DNA of 64,000 nucleotides from Bin87 sp034423575 (GCA_034423575.1 DAOUIF010000028.1:62001-126000); one strand, 5' to 3'. Shown: positions 34,430 through 43,562, numbered from the stretch's first letter. Translations and numbers: made by a program. Notes: generated by a model from the letters alone, not told the origin.

Positions 34430-36292
34430 ATGGCGATTGCAAGAATACCCAATCGCATACCCAACCTGGCAGGAAACCGCCTGGCCATCGGCTATATGCT
34501 GCTGGCGGTCACCCTGTTTTCTTCTTTGCCTCTGGTCATTGAGCGGGGTGGCGGTGGTCAGACACCCTTTCTGTTTAACGCCGGCATGAACGCCGGCGTT
34601 GCGCTGGGTTGTCTAGTCTTCGTTGCCATCCTGTATCGCCGTCTGGTTTTCAATCTTCCCAACCTGCTGGTGATTGCCCGTCGGGCTGTGGACGTGAAAT
34701 TGGCGCTGTCAGTGGTCGCCGCTTTCAACTTTGCCCTGTTCGCCTGGTCCACCCGTCTCATCGACGTCTCGGTCGCTGCCATCCTCTTCGAAACCTGGCC
34801 GATACTGCTCATCCTGCTGATGGCGCGGCTCTTTCCGGGCGGCGCCCGCTATCGGGAACCGGCCCCGGAAATGCTGCTGCTCCTCGTTTTGAGCTTGGCC
34901 GGTTTCGCCTTCGTGGTGGTTGGACAGGCCGGCGGGTTCGCTAATATCCAAACTGGCGGTCTGTCCGCTCTCGTCGTCGGCGTGGTCCTGGCCGGAGCCG
35001 GAGCCGTTGCCACCTCGTTCACTGCCTTCAGCTTCCGGTGGGGCACGGATGTCGTCCATGCGATACCCTCGGAAGCCAGGCAAGGCATCGGCGAGCACTC
35101 GCTGGAGATGTTCGGCGTGCTCGTGGCGTTCTTCATCGCCAACACCGTGGCTGCCGTGCTGAACGGCTATGCCGGCATGAACACCGGCGAGGTCATCGAT
35201 TCGAGCACGCTGCTCACTGCCTTCGTCCTGGGCGCGGCAATCAACGGCATCGCCAACGTGGCCTGGCGCAAAGCTAACCTGATCACCGACAACCTCGGCA
35301 TCAATGCTCTGGCCAATACCACCCCGGTGTTCAGCTTGGTCTGGCTGTTCCTCTTTTTCCAGGTCACGCCGGAACGTCCCGATTACCTGATCATCGGCGC
35401 GGTGGGAATCATCACCGTCAATTTGCTGATCAACTCCGAGGCCGAAATCCGCTTCGGCTTCAAGGCGCTGTTGCTGGGGCTGTGGGCCTGCGGAGCGTTT
35501 GTATATCTGCGCGACGATGTGTTGCAGTACCTGCCCTTCGGCGAGTGGCAATGGCCCGGAGAAACCTATTTTGGAGCATTGGGATTGTCCGCCACCGTGT
35601 TTACCCTGCTGCGTTCCTTCCGGGTGGCCCGGTTGTCCACCCAGACCCAGGACGAAGACAACCGCTTGTATTCTCTGTTCCAGAATCTCGACCTGCTGGC
35701 CCGCCGGAACGTCATTGACCAATCCGTCCGCGTTCACATTCTCGCCATCGACTACGCGGTAACTCCGGAAGAACTGCAAGATGCGTACCAGAAGATCCGA
35801 GGATGTCTGGCCCAGGCTGTGACGTCCAATCCTTCCCCCGAAGACCTGGCAGATCTGGCCGAAGCCGAAACGCAGCTCAACGTAATTGCCCACTCTCGAC
35901 AGCAGGGCATCGAGTTTGGTGAGCTGTTCGCTTTGATCATATTCGGCGGCATCACTGTGTTCATTGGACTGGCCTCCCGTCCCGGCGTGACCGGTTGGGT
36001 TGCCTTCCTGGTGGAAATGCTCGTGGTATTGTTCTCCGCGGTCATCTTCTTCCTGATTGTCAATGTTTGGGATCTGCACCGCGACCGGGCCGGCGAGATT
36101 CTGGAAAAACGGCTATATCAATACCATGCTGCGACCGACTACGCCGGCACCGGCGTGGTCCTCTATGAAGGTTATGGCGTAGCTTTCCGCGACGCCGTGA
36201 ACCGTCGTTTCGAACAGACTACCTCCGTCGTGATCGGCCTGCTTGTCACTGCCGCCTTCGCCGCGCTGCTATGGCAGAAGTGGATGCCATGA
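34430..36292 (+). CDS. DMT/EamA-like multispanning membrane protein with C-terminal extension, copy 2
   Basis: A 620-residue paralog of the preceding gene with the same plan: ten helices in a DMT-like half (LFAWSTRLIDVSVAAILFETW, DNLGINALANTTPVFSLVWL), a soluble segment starting TQDEDNRLYSLFQNLDLLARR and containing SRQQGIEFGELFALIIFGG, two or three further helices and the VWDLHRDR motif. The C-terminal tail is longer than in copy 1 and contains YQYHAATDYAGTGVVLYEGYGVAFRD. The two copies share an unusual extension, so they evolved by duplication of the fused form. Substrate unknown. Confidence 0.7.
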   Translation: MAIARIPNRIPNLAGNRLAIGYMLLAVTLFSSLPLVIERGGGGQTPFLFNAGMNAGVALGCLVFVAILYRRLVFNLPNLLVIARRAVDVKLALSVVAAFNFALFAWSTRLIDVSVAAILFETWPILLILLMARLFPGGARYREPAPEMLLLLVLSLAGFAFVVVGQAGGFANIQTGGLSALVVGVVLAGAGAVATSFTAFSFRWGTDVVHAIPSEARQGIGEHSLEMFGVLVAFFIANTVAAVLNGYAGMNTGEVIDSSTLLTAFVLGAAINGIANVAWRKANLITDNLGINALANTTPVFSLVWLFLFFQVTPERPDYLIIGAVGIITVNLLINSEAEIRFGFKALLLGLWACGAFVYLRDDVLQYLPFGEWQWPGETYFGALGLSATVFTLLRSFRVARLSTQTQDEDNRLYSLFQNLDLLARRNVIDQSVRVHILAIDYAVTPEELQDAYQKIRGCLAQAVTSNPSPEDLADLAEAETQLNVIAHSRQQGIEFGELFALIIFGGITVFIGLASRPGVTGWVAFLVEMLVVLFSAVIFFLIVNVWDLHRDRAGEILEKRLYQYHAATDYAGTGVVLYEGYGVAFRDAVNRRFEQTTSVVIGLLVTAAFAALLWQKWMP

Positions 36293-36346
36293 CAATGGCG
36301 AGCCGATTTGCCGCCCTGATAACTCACCTGACCAGGCCGGCCGTCG

Positions 36347-36355
36347 TGCTAAAAT
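36347..36355 (+). promoter_or_regulatory. Extended -10 promoter of the cysteine desulfurase operon
   Basis: TGC-TAAAAT at 36347-36355, 23 nt before ATG 36379. Predicted leader about 17 nt with only a weak AGG. Confidence 0.45.
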
Positions 36356-36378
36356 TGTGGAACAGGTTTCTCTGATCC

Positions 36379-37575
36379 ATGACGACCCAAAACCACATCT
36401 ACTTGGACCACGCCGGCACCACGCCCATGGACGAACCCGTCCTCGAGGCGATGCTGCCCTATTTCACGCACCTCTACGGCAACGCCTCCAGCGTCCATAC
36501 TGTCGGACAGGAGGCGCGCTATGCCCTGGACGCGGCTCGTGAGCGCGTAGCCAGGGTGCTCAACTGCCGCAACCGCGAGGTGGTCTTCACCAGCGGCGGC
36601 ACCGAGTCCGACAACGCGGCCATCCGTGGCGGCGCCTACGCCCTGGAAGAAACCGGACGCCACGTGATCACCGCCGCCGCCGAGCACCACGCTGTTCTCC
36701 ACGCCTGTCAGATGCTGGAAAACCGCGGTTGGGAAGTGACCTACCTGCCTGTCGACGACTACGGCCGCGTGGACCCTCAGCAGGTCGCCAACGCGATTAC
36801 CCCGGAGACCGCTCTCGTTTCGATAATGTATGCCAACAACGAGATCGGCACCATCAACCCCATCCCCGAGATTTCCGCGGCCGTCAAGGACCGCGCCCAG
36901 GCTCTCAGGCGCACCATTGTTATGCACACGGATGCGGTGCAGGCCGCCGGGTTCCTGGACCTCGATGTTCGCCGCCTCGGTGTGGACATGATGAGCCTGT
37001 CCGGCCACAAGTTCTACGGCCCCAAGGGCGTCGGCGTGCTCTTCCTGCGCCGGGGAGTGCCATATCTCCCCCTGATCACCGGCGGCGGCCAGGAGCGCGA
37101 ACGGCGATCCGGCACCGAAAACGTGGCCGGCATCATTGGCCTGTCCGTAGCCCTCGAAATCGCCGATAGCAACCGGGACGAGATCGGCGCCCATTGCGCC
37201 GCCCTGCGCGATCGCGTCATCGCCGAAATTCGCCATCACATCCCCGACGCCATCCTCAACGGGCATCCCACCGACCGGTTGCCCAACAACGTCAACTTTT
37301 CCTTCGATGGAGTCGAGGGCGAATCCATTCTGTTGGGTCTGGATCTCCAGGGCATCGCTGCCAGCAGCGGCAGTGCCTGCAGCAGCGGCTCCCTGGAGCC
37401 CTCCCACGTCCTCCTCGCGCTGGGCCAGACCGCGGATACGGCCCGCGGCTCCCTTCGCGTCACCCTCGGCAAGCGCAATACCGACGCTGAGGTCGACCGG
37501 CTGTTGTCCGTACTCACCGGCCTCATCGGCGACCTGCGCCAGATGCCCACTTTGACCGGAACCGGCGATGACTAG
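36379..37575 (+). CDS. Cysteine desulfurase, NifS/IscS family
   Basis: A 398-residue PLP enzyme. IYLDHAGTTPMDEPV opens it, FTSGGTESDNAAI binds the cofactor, SLSGHKFYGPKGVGVL carries the PLP Lys near residue 211, and the active-site loop GSACSSGSLEPSHVL has the persulfide Cys334. The RRSGTENVAGI stretch is also diagnostic. It takes sulfur from cysteine for Fe-S cluster or tRNA thiolation; it might also supply selenium from selenocysteine, which would fit a genome with tRNA-Sec, but that is inference. No iscU neighbour; a lipoprotein gene overlaps its end by 8 nt. Confidence 0.92.
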   Translation: MTTQNHIYLDHAGTTPMDEPVLEAMLPYFTHLYGNASSVHTVGQEARYALDAARERVARVLNCRNREVVFTSGGTESDNAAIRGGAYALEETGRHVITAAAEHHAVLHACQMLENRGWEVTYLPVDDYGRVDPQQVANAITPETALVSIMYANNEIGTINPIPEISAAVKDRAQALRRTIVMHTDAVQAAGFLDLDVRRLGVDMMSLSGHKFYGPKGVGVLFLRRGVPYLPLITGGGQERERRSGTENVAGIIGLSVALEIADSNRDEIGAHCAALRDRVIAEIRHHIPDAILNGHPTDRLPNNVNFSFDGVEGESILLGLDLQGIAASSGSACSSGSLEPSHVLLALGQTADTARGSLRVTLGKRNTDAEVDRLLSVLTGLIGDLRQMPTLTGTGDD

Positions 37576-38227
37576 TCCCCGAGGCGGTGCCTTCTCCCGG
37601 CGGATGGCGCCGGTTATCGTGTTGGTGTTCCTGGCGGTAGTCGCCGGTTTGGCCTGCTCGTCCCAGTCGCCCAACATCGGCAAGTATTACAAGGGCCGGA
37701 TCCTCCACGTGAGCGTGGCGGATTTGCAGCGCACTGATGAGTTGCGCTGGACCACCTCGACCCGCTTGCCCGCGCAGGGAGCGGCCGGCGACCCACTCTA
37801 CAAGCTGTCTCCCGAGTCGGACGAAAACGAACTCATCCTTCTCCGCGTCAGGGTCGAAAACCACACGGCAACCAGCGCCATCGTCAACGTCGACCGCGAT
37901 TCGGCGCAGCTTCGGGACTTCTTCCAGGGCAAGTACGCGCCAGTTGATGTCGGCGCACTGGCTCAGGAAGCCGAAATCCCTGAGAAACCATCCGAGCGGT
38001 GCAACGTGCCCGTGAATCCCGAGTCCCCGACCGAATGCGTCAGGTTCCTCTGGAACGCGCTCTACGAGGAGCAGCAGTCCGACGGCCAGGTCAAGCTGGT
38101 CCACCGTGCCCAGCAGCTGCCCCGAGGCACTGGCTTGGACGGGTGGCTGGTCTTTGAAGTCCCGAGGAACACCGAGTTTCGCTCGTTCCGCTGGGCCGCC
38201 GGTGACACGGTCATCATAGATTTTTGA
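37568..38227 (+). CDS. Hypothetical lipoprotein
   Basis: A 219-residue protein with a basic N-terminus, hydrophobic core (MAPVIVLVFLAVVAG) and lipobox GLAC, so an exported lipoprotein. The mature part has a sandwich-like pattern of strands (ELILLRVRVENHTATSAIVNV, GWLVFEVPRNTEFRSFRW), as in DUF4352-like immunoglobulin-fold lipoproteins. Overlap of 8 nt with the cysteine desulfurase implies coupled translation, though no functional link is obvious. Role unknown. Confidence 0.7.
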   Translation: MTSPRGGAFSRRMAPVIVLVFLAVVAGLACSSQSPNIGKYYKGRILHVSVADLQRTDELRWTTSTRLPAQGAAGDPLYKLSPESDENELILLRVRVENHTATSAIVNVDRDSAQLRDFFQGKYAPVDVGALAQEAEIPEKPSERCNVPVNPESPTECVRFLWNALYEEQQSDGQVKLVHRAQQLPRGTGLDGWLVFEVPRNTEFRSFRWAAGDTVIIDF

Positions 38228-38327
38228 TCGCTACCCGTCCTGATTCGCAACGGGGCGGTAACCGCGCCACGCGGATGCGCGACTTTAGCCCAACGTCCGG
38301 ATCTTCCGCCGCGGTGGCTCGCCCCGC

Positions 38328-38936
38328 ATGAACCGGTCCTCAGACGCGGACGCCATACCCGTAGGCCGACGCGTTTTCCACCTGATCGCGGCTAGCTGCA
38401 CCACCCTTCTGGTTCTGGTACTCCCCGAACCGGCCTATATGTCTTTGGTCGGTGGGGGCGCCCTGCTCTCACTGGCTGTGGACGTCGGTCGCCAACGTAC
38501 CGGTTTCTTCAACCGGGTCTACATGGGGATCTTCCGTTCCGTCCTCAAGCCGTCCGAGGCCACGGATATCACCGGCGCCACCTACCTGTTGATCGCGATC
38601 TTCTTTGCGTTCTACTTCTTCGGCGCGGAGGTAGCGCTGCCGGTGCTGATGTTCGTCGCTGTGGGAGATCCCGTCGCCGCGCTGATTGGGCCTCGATGCC
38701 CCGGCCCCCGGCTCTGGGGCAAGTCGCCGGTGGGCAGCCTGGCTTTTGTTGCGGCGTCCCTCGGCGTGTGGGCCATCCTGGTGTCCGCAGGAGTTGGGGC
38801 CTGGTCCTGGGCGGTGGTGATTACGGCCGTGTTTGCCGCCGGCGTGGAACTTACTCCGCTGCCGCTGGACGACAATTTGACGGTGCCGCTGATCGCCGGC
38901 GGTTTCATTACGCTGTTGCGCGCTGCCGGCCTGTGA
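38328..38936 (+). CDS. SEC59/DGK1/VTE5-family CTP-dependent lipid kinase-like membrane protein
   Basis: A 202-residue polytopic protein with the signature of the dolichol kinase/diacylglycerol kinase 1/phytol kinase family: VDVGRQRTGFFNRVYMGIF, LKPSEATDITGATYLLIA, VAVGDPVAALIGPRCPG, GKSPVGSLAF, and ELTPLPLDDNLTVPL at the C-terminus, all at the expected order. The conserved GD and GK-SxxG residues are present. It would phosphorylate a lipid alcohol using CTP in the membrane. Only about 100 nt separates it from the lipoprotein; start chosen as ATG 38328. Confidence 0.85.
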   Translation: MNRSSDADAIPVGRRVFHLIAASCTTLLVLVLPEPAYMSLVGGGALLSLAVDVGRQRTGFFNRVYMGIFRSVLKPSEATDITGATYLLIAIFFAFYFFGAEVALPVLMFVAVGDPVAALIGPRCPGPRLWGKSPVGSLAFVAASLGVWAILVSAGVGAWSWAVVITAVFAAGVELTPLPLDDNLTVPLIAGGFITLLRAAGL

Positions 38937-38948
38937 CCGCAGAAAGGT

Positions 38949-40298
38949 CTAGGCTGCCGCGCCGTCGTACGCTATCACCTCGGCTCGCTGCCGCTGGAAA
39001 TTGAGGTACGACGCCTTCGACATCGCCGGCCGGAACGATGATGTGACCCGCCTGGCCCCCTCGGCATTGTCCGCCAGCAGGTCAATCACCGCCATCGCCA
39101 TGATCTTCGCCGGATTCACCACCGCCTGTTGGTAGTCCATGATCACGTACTCTGAGCTGTGACCCGCACCTTCGGCGCCGGCCGTATAGGGGTGAATTGC
39201 CGGGATGATGTGACTCAGATCGCCCATGTCAGTGGAACCGCCCCGGTTGCGCGTGGGCGGCATCATCAGAACGCGGTTTTCCTGTAACAGTCCCTTCGCG
39301 TTGACCCTGAACACATCCAGTAGGTTTTGATCGTGCCGCATCGGCAGGTATCCCGGTATGTTGGTGATGGACACTGACGCGCCCACCGACAACGCGCCCG
39401 AGCGGAAGCACCGGTCCACGATGTCCGAGTAGCGCACCACCGCCTCCGGAGTGCCCGACCGCACCCGCCATTCCAGCCGCACGTCCGAAGGGACCGAGTT
39501 TACCGCCTGCCCGCCGTGGGTCATGATCCCGTGGATCCGCACCGTGTCCGGCTCCCGGTAGAGTTCCCGGTTGGCGTTGATTGCCTGCAACGCGAAATTC
39601 GCCGCGTTCAGCGCATTAATGCCCAAGTGCGGCGAAGACCCGGCGTGGGCGGCCCGGCCGGTGAACCGCACATACTTGACCACGTGCCCGTTGCTCGTCC
39701 CGCCCATGGCGAACGAGTGCGATCCCATGTCGCTGGCCGTGTGGCACATCATTGCGATGTCAACGTCGTCGAACTCGCCCAGCCGGATCAGTTCCTGTTT
39801 CCCGCCCATGAATTCGATCTTGCCCGTCTCTCGAAGGTCCAGCCGCCGGGCCACCTCGATGAATTCCTCGGCGGGCACCGCGAACGGCACGATCTCGCCG
39901 TTCAGCTCGGGCAGCACCTCCGGAGTGGACAACCCGATCACGGCACCCAGCATCATCCCGATCTGGCAGTTGTGTCCGCAAGCATGCGCCGCTTTGGTCG
40001 TTTCCGCCACGAAAGGATGGCCGTCCACGATCAGGCTGTCCAGCTCCCCAATGATTGCCACGCTCGGGCCGGCTCCCGCGCCGCCTTTGATGGTTCCCTT
40101 CAGGCCGGTCAACGCCAGTCCCGCACGGAACTGCACTCCCAGCTTGGCGAACTGCTCCGCAACGACCCGCGCCGTCCGATATTCGCTGTAACCTGGCTCA
40201 GGGTGCTCCAGGATATCTTTGGACACTGCGATCAGGTCGTCGCTATGCCGGTCGATCGCGGCGCATGCCGCCTGCTTCAGTTCCTCGCGCGTGGCCAT
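38949..40298 (-). CDS. M20D-family amidohydrolase (AbgB-like), copy 2
   Basis: A 449-residue M20D peptidase. Metal motifs are HACGHNCQIGMMLG (the usual HDxH is replaced by HNxQ, the C-G-H ligands kept), PAEEFIE (catalytic/metal Glu pair), MCHTASDMG, and PYTAGAEGAGHSSEY near the C-terminus. The overall layout resembles p-aminobenzoyl-glutamate hydrolase subunit B. It would cleave N-acyl amino acids or acyl-aminobenzoates. A tandem paralog lies directly upstream. The upstream sequence shows no strong ribosome site; ATG at 40298 matches the family start ATREELKQAACAAID. Confidence 0.86.
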   Translation of the reverse strand: MATREELKQAACAAIDRHSDDLIAVSKDILEHPEPGYSEYRTARVVAEQFAKLGVQFRAGLALTGLKGTIKGGAGAGPSVAIIGELDSLIVDGHPFVAETTKAAHACGHNCQIGMMLGAVIGLSTPEVLPELNGEIVPFAVPAEEFIEVARRLDLRETGKIEFMGGKQELIRLGEFDDVDIAMMCHTASDMGSHSFAMGGTSNGHVVKYVRFTGRAAHAGSSPHLGINALNAANFALQAINANRELYREPDTVRIHGIMTHGGQAVNSVPSDVRLEWRVRSGTPEAVVRYSDIVDRCFRSGALSVGASVSITNIPGYLPMRHDQNLLDVFRVNAKGLLQENRVLMMPPTRNRGGSTDMGDLSHIIPAIHPYTAGAEGAGHSSEYVIMDYQQAVVNPAKIMAMAVIDLLADNAEGARRVTSSFRPAMSKASYLNFQRQRAEVIAYDGAAA

Positions 40299-40391
40299 TC
40301 CGTAAGTTCCGTTCCAGGGATGCGATGTTCGGTAGCTGGATTTGCGATCGACGTGGCTTGGAGCCGTATTCCGTGTGCCGCGCCGCAGCCG

Positions 40392-41723
40392 CTATTTTTC
40401 GGTGTAACTTTCCTCGGCCGCAAGACTCCGCATGAATTTCAGATATTCCCGCGAAGTCATGTCGGGACGGTGGTTTGCCACCACCTGGTTGGCCTCCTTG
40501 GCCCCGTCGGCCATCAGATCGATCACCGTCGACGCCATGGCCTTGGCTCCGGTAACCACGGCCATCTGGTAGTCCTGGATAACGTAATCGGCGCCGTGGC
40601 CGATTCCCGTCGCCCCGCCCACGTAGGGGTGCAGCACGGGCATGATGGCGCTCACGTCGCCCATGTCGGTGCTGCCGGTCCGGTGCTCCGTCCGCCCTAT
40701 GTTCTCCGCTCCCACCAGCTTTTCCGCGTTGGCACGGAATATGGCTTGCATCCGGTCATCCTGCAGCATCGGGAAATAGCCGGGGATGGTCTGGATGTTC
40801 ACTGTCGCTCCCATCGCCATGGCCCCGGCTCGCAACGCGCGGTCGACCTTTCGATTGGCGTCCATGATGGCGTCCAGAGTCTTGCCGCGGACGAAAGTTT
40901 CCATCCGCACGTCCGCCGGCACCGCGCTCACCGCCTCGCCGCCCTTGGTGATGATGGGATGCACGCGAACCGTGTCGGTGTCCAGGAAAGTCTCGCGGTT
41001 GAAATGGATCGCCGACATCGCCAGCGTCGCCGCGTTGAGCGCGTTGATACCCAAATGCGGCGAACCGCCGGCGTGTGCTCCCTTGCCCACGAACTGGATC
41101 CGCTTGGCGACGGTCCCGTTGTTGGTGCCGGTGAGGCACAGCTGCTTTTCGCTCGGGGCACTGGTGGTGTGCATCATCATCGCCAGATGCACGTCATCGA
41201 ACTCACCCAGCTTGATGAACTCGGGCTTGCCGCCCAGGAATTCGATTTTGCCGTCTCGACGCAACTGGTCCCGGTATTCGATCTCTATGTATTCCTCGGC
41301 CGGAACCGCCATGGTCAATATTCGCCCGCTCAGGTGGGGCAGCACGTCGTCCCGCATGAGTGCCCGCGTGACCCCCAGCATCATGGCGATCTGGCAGTGA
41401 TGTCCGCAGGCGTGAGCCGCGCCGGTTTCCGCGTCGGCGTGCGGGTGCTCGTTGACGATCAGGCTGTCCAGCTCGCCCATGATCGCCATGCTCGGCCCTT
41501 CGCTGCCGCCGATGATTTCGCCGCGGAGGCCGGTCATGCCCAGGCCGGACCGGAAAGGGACGCCCATTGCCGCGAACTGTTCGCCAACCAGTGCCCCGGT
41601 TTTGAATTCCCGGAACCCTGGTTCGGGATTGGCCAGGATCTGTTTGGACAGGGTGATCAATTCCCCGGCGCGGGAATCGATCTCAGCGAATGCCCGATCC
41701 TTCAGCTCTTCTTTTGTTGGCAT
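40392..41723 (-). CDS. M20D-family amidohydrolase (AbgB-like), copy 1
   Basis: A 443-residue paralog of the following gene: AHACGHHCQIAMMLG (His where copy 2 has Asn), PAEEYIE, MMHTTS and PYVGGATGIGHGADY are in the same places. GGAGGGG precedes ATG 41723, so the extra 34 upstream residues are not translated. The 93-nt gap to copy 2 suggests one transcript. Together they might form an AbgA/AbgB-like heteromer or have distinct acyl-amino-acid substrates. Confidence 0.86.
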   Translation of the reverse strand: MPTKEELKDRAFAEIDSRAGELITLSKQILANPEPGFREFKTGALVGEQFAAMGVPFRSGLGMTGLRGEIIGGSEGPSMAIMGELDSLIVNEHPHADAETGAAHACGHHCQIAMMLGVTRALMRDDVLPHLSGRILTMAVPAEEYIEIEYRDQLRRDGKIEFLGGKPEFIKLGEFDDVHLAMMMHTTSAPSEKQLCLTGTNNGTVAKRIQFVGKGAHAGGSPHLGINALNAATLAMSAIHFNRETFLDTDTVRVHPIITKGGEAVSAVPADVRMETFVRGKTLDAIMDANRKVDRALRAGAMAMGATVNIQTIPGYFPMLQDDRMQAIFRANAEKLVGAENIGRTEHRTGSTDMGDVSAIMPVLHPYVGGATGIGHGADYVIQDYQMAVVTGAKAMASTVIDLMADGAKEANQVVANHRPDMTSREYLKFMRSLAAEESYTEK

Positions 41724-41819
41724 CCAAACCCCTCCAGGGGCGATCTCAGGCCGCTCTCCGCGACCGCGCGAATGGTAACATAACCTGCGTGCCGTGCCTA
41801 ATCGGCCCTGCACTGAAAC

Positions 41820-41914
41820 CGTCATACCGGCGAAAGCCGGTATCCAGAAGTCCTTGCTATGCTGCCGATTGCCGATGCGTGAACTATCTGGGTTCCTGCT
41901 ATCGCAGGAACGAC
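41820..41914. repeat. REP doublet: two REP-like hairpins in opposite orientation (REPIN-like)
   Basis: Segment 41824-41843 is ATACCGGC-GAAA-GCCGGTAT, an 8-bp stem with GNRA-type loop; 41892-41911 is GTTCCTGC-TATC-GCAGGAAC. The second, read on the other strand, has the same flanks (CGTC ... CCAG) as the first. A 50-60 nt spacer separates them. Related single copies lie at 59541 and 59677. Such paired palindromes are mobilised by RAYT transposases elsewhere; none is visible here. Confidence 0.7.
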
Positions 41915-41958
41915 GTATATGTTGCTACTTGACGACACGGCATAGATCGCAGCCAAGT

Positions 41959-41964
41959 TATAAT
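41959..41964 (+). promoter_or_regulatory. TATAAT box immediately before the glycerate kinase start
   Basis: TATAAT at 41959-41964 ends 6 nt before ATG 41971. There is no ribosome site, so a leaderless message is predicted. Confidence 0.5.
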
Positions 41965-41970
41965 CCAAAT

Positions 41971-43116
41971 ATGCCACTGCGAATAGTCATCTCTCCCCAG
42001 GCGTTCAAGCACAGCATCGGCGCTCGGCAGGCCGCCCTGGCTATCCAACGCGGCGTCCTCCGTGCCGCGCCCGACGCCGAAACCATCCTGATCCCCGTCG
42101 CCGACGGCGGCGATGGAACACTGGCCGCCCTCATCGACACCACCGCCGGCACTTATCGTGAGGCCGAGATCACCGGTCCCCTCGGCGAGCCTACCGCCGC
42201 GCGATGGGGCGTGATGGGCGACGGCGAAACCGCCGTTATCGAGATGGCCCTGGCTTCCGGATTGGCGTTGATCCCCGACGACCGGCGGGACCCGCGCCGC
42301 GCCACCACCTACGGCACCGGAGAACTGGTCCGGGCCGCCCTGGACGCCGGCTACCGACGCATCATCGTGGGCCTGGGTGGCAGCGCCACCAACGACGGCG
42401 GCTCCGGCATGGCCTCGGCCCTTGGCGCGCGGTTCCTGGATGCGAATGGCGATCAACTGCCGCCTGGGGGCGCTGCCCTGGCTGACCTCGTCCGTGTCGA
42501 CGCTACCGCGTTGCATCCCGCCTTGTCCCAGACCACCATCATCGGCGCGACGGACGTGACCAACCCGCTGTGCGGCGATACGGGCGCTTCCGCCATCTTC
42601 GGGCCGCAGAAAGGGGCCACTCCCGAAATCGTGACCGAGTTGGACGGCTGCTTGGCGAATTTCGCTCGCGTGGTTCAGTCCGACCTCGGCATCGACACGC
42701 TCCACACTCCCGGCTCCGGCGCGGCTGGTGGATTGGGCGCGGGCCTGATCGCCTTCGCTGGCGCTGAACTGCGCTCGGGAATCGACATGGTCTGCGACGT
42801 GCTCGACTTTGACCGCCACGCGCCGGGGGCCGACTTCGTCATCACCGGCGAGGGCCGGGCCGATCGCTCCACCGCCTTCGACAAGGCCCCGGTGGGCATC
42901 GCCCGGCGCGCTCGCCAGTTTGGAGTGCCCACCGTGTTGATGGCCGGCAGCCTGGGCCCGGGTTACGAGACCCTTTACGAGCACGGTATTGATGCCATCC
43001 TCCCCATTGCGGAGGAACCGGCTGACCTGGAATCCAGCCTCCGCCGCGGCGCTGAACTGCTCGAAAGGGCCGCCGAACGCGCCGTCCGTCTCTACGGCTT
43101 GAGCCGTGACCGCTGA
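41971..43116 (+). CDS. Glycerate 2-kinase (GarK/GlxK family)
   Basis: A 381-residue protein with the class II glycerate kinase signature: MPLRIVISPQAFKHSIGARQAA, VPVADGGDGT-type motif (here VADGGDGTL), GLGGSATNDGGSGMASALG, DVTNPLCG, and FVITGEGRADRST near the C-terminus. It phosphorylates D-glycerate at C2, feeding photorespiratory- or glyoxylate-derived glycerate into glycolysis. This fits the hydroxy-acid oxidase and lactate genes in the window. The start is supported by the -10 at 41959; the open frame extends further upstream without family support. Its TGA overlaps the next ATG. Confidence 0.88.
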   Translation: MPLRIVISPQAFKHSIGARQAALAIQRGVLRAAPDAETILIPVADGGDGTLAALIDTTAGTYREAEITGPLGEPTAARWGVMGDGETAVIEMALASGLALIPDDRRDPRRATTYGTGELVRAALDAGYRRIIVGLGGSATNDGGSGMASALGARFLDANGDQLPPGGAALADLVRVDATALHPALSQTTIIGATDVTNPLCGDTGASAIFGPQKGATPEIVTELDGCLANFARVVQSDLGIDTLHTPGSGAAGGLGAGLIAFAGAELRSGIDMVCDVLDFDRHAPGADFVITGEGRADRSTAFDKAPVGIARRARQFGVPTVLMAGSLGPGYETLYEHGIDAILPIAEEPADLESSLRRGAELLERAAERAVRLYGLSRDR

Positions 43117-43562
43117 TGGCCTCCTTCACCCTCGATACGGAGCATTGGTTGCCCCGCCAACCGGGAGACGTTTTCGATTTCTACGCCGACGCCTTCAACC
43201 TGCAAAGGTTGACTCCGCCCTGGCTGCGCTTTGAGGTGGTCACCCCCGCGCCGATCACGATGCGTGCGGGCGTGGAAATCGACTACCGACTGAGACTGCA
43301 CGGCCTGGGTTTGAAATGGCGCAGCCGCATCACCGCATGGGACCCGCCGCACCGCTTCGCCGATGAGCAGGTCCGGGGACCTTATCGAAAGTGGGTCCAC
43401 GAGCACACGTTCACGCCCCACGAGGGCGGCACCCTAGTGCGCGACTACGTGCTGTACGACATGCTCGGGGGCTGGCTGGCCGACCGTATGCTGGTTCGCC
43501 GCGATCTCAGGCGCATTTTCGCCTTTCGCCAGGAGCGCCTTGCCGAAATATTCGGCGGCTAG
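43116..43562 (+). CDS. SRPBCC-family (START/Bet v1-like) ligand-binding protein
   Basis: A 148-residue protein with the SRPBCC pattern: a first strand LDTEHWLPRQPGDVFDFYADAFNLQRLTPPWL, a run of antiparallel strands (VEIDYRLRLHGLGLKWRSRITAW, DPPHRFADEQVRGPYRKWVHEH) and a long C-terminal helix DRMLVRRDLRRIFAFRQERL. Such cup-shaped proteins bind lipids or polyketides; a CDI-like role is seen in some. The ATG overlaps the stop of the glycerate kinase by one base, so translation is coupled. No functional evidence for a link. Confidence 0.82.
   Translation: MASFTLDTEHWLPRQPGDVFDFYADAFNLQRLTPPWLRFEVVTPAPITMRAGVEIDYRLRLHGLGLKWRSRITAWDPPHRFADEQVRGPYRKWVHEHTFTPHEGGTLVRDYVLYDMLGGWLADRMLVRRDLRRIFAFRQERLAEIFGG

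Noticed and set aside
39516..41783. 755-codon open frame on the plus strand
   Set aside because: Antisense to two convincing M20D genes; R/H-rich shadow protein.
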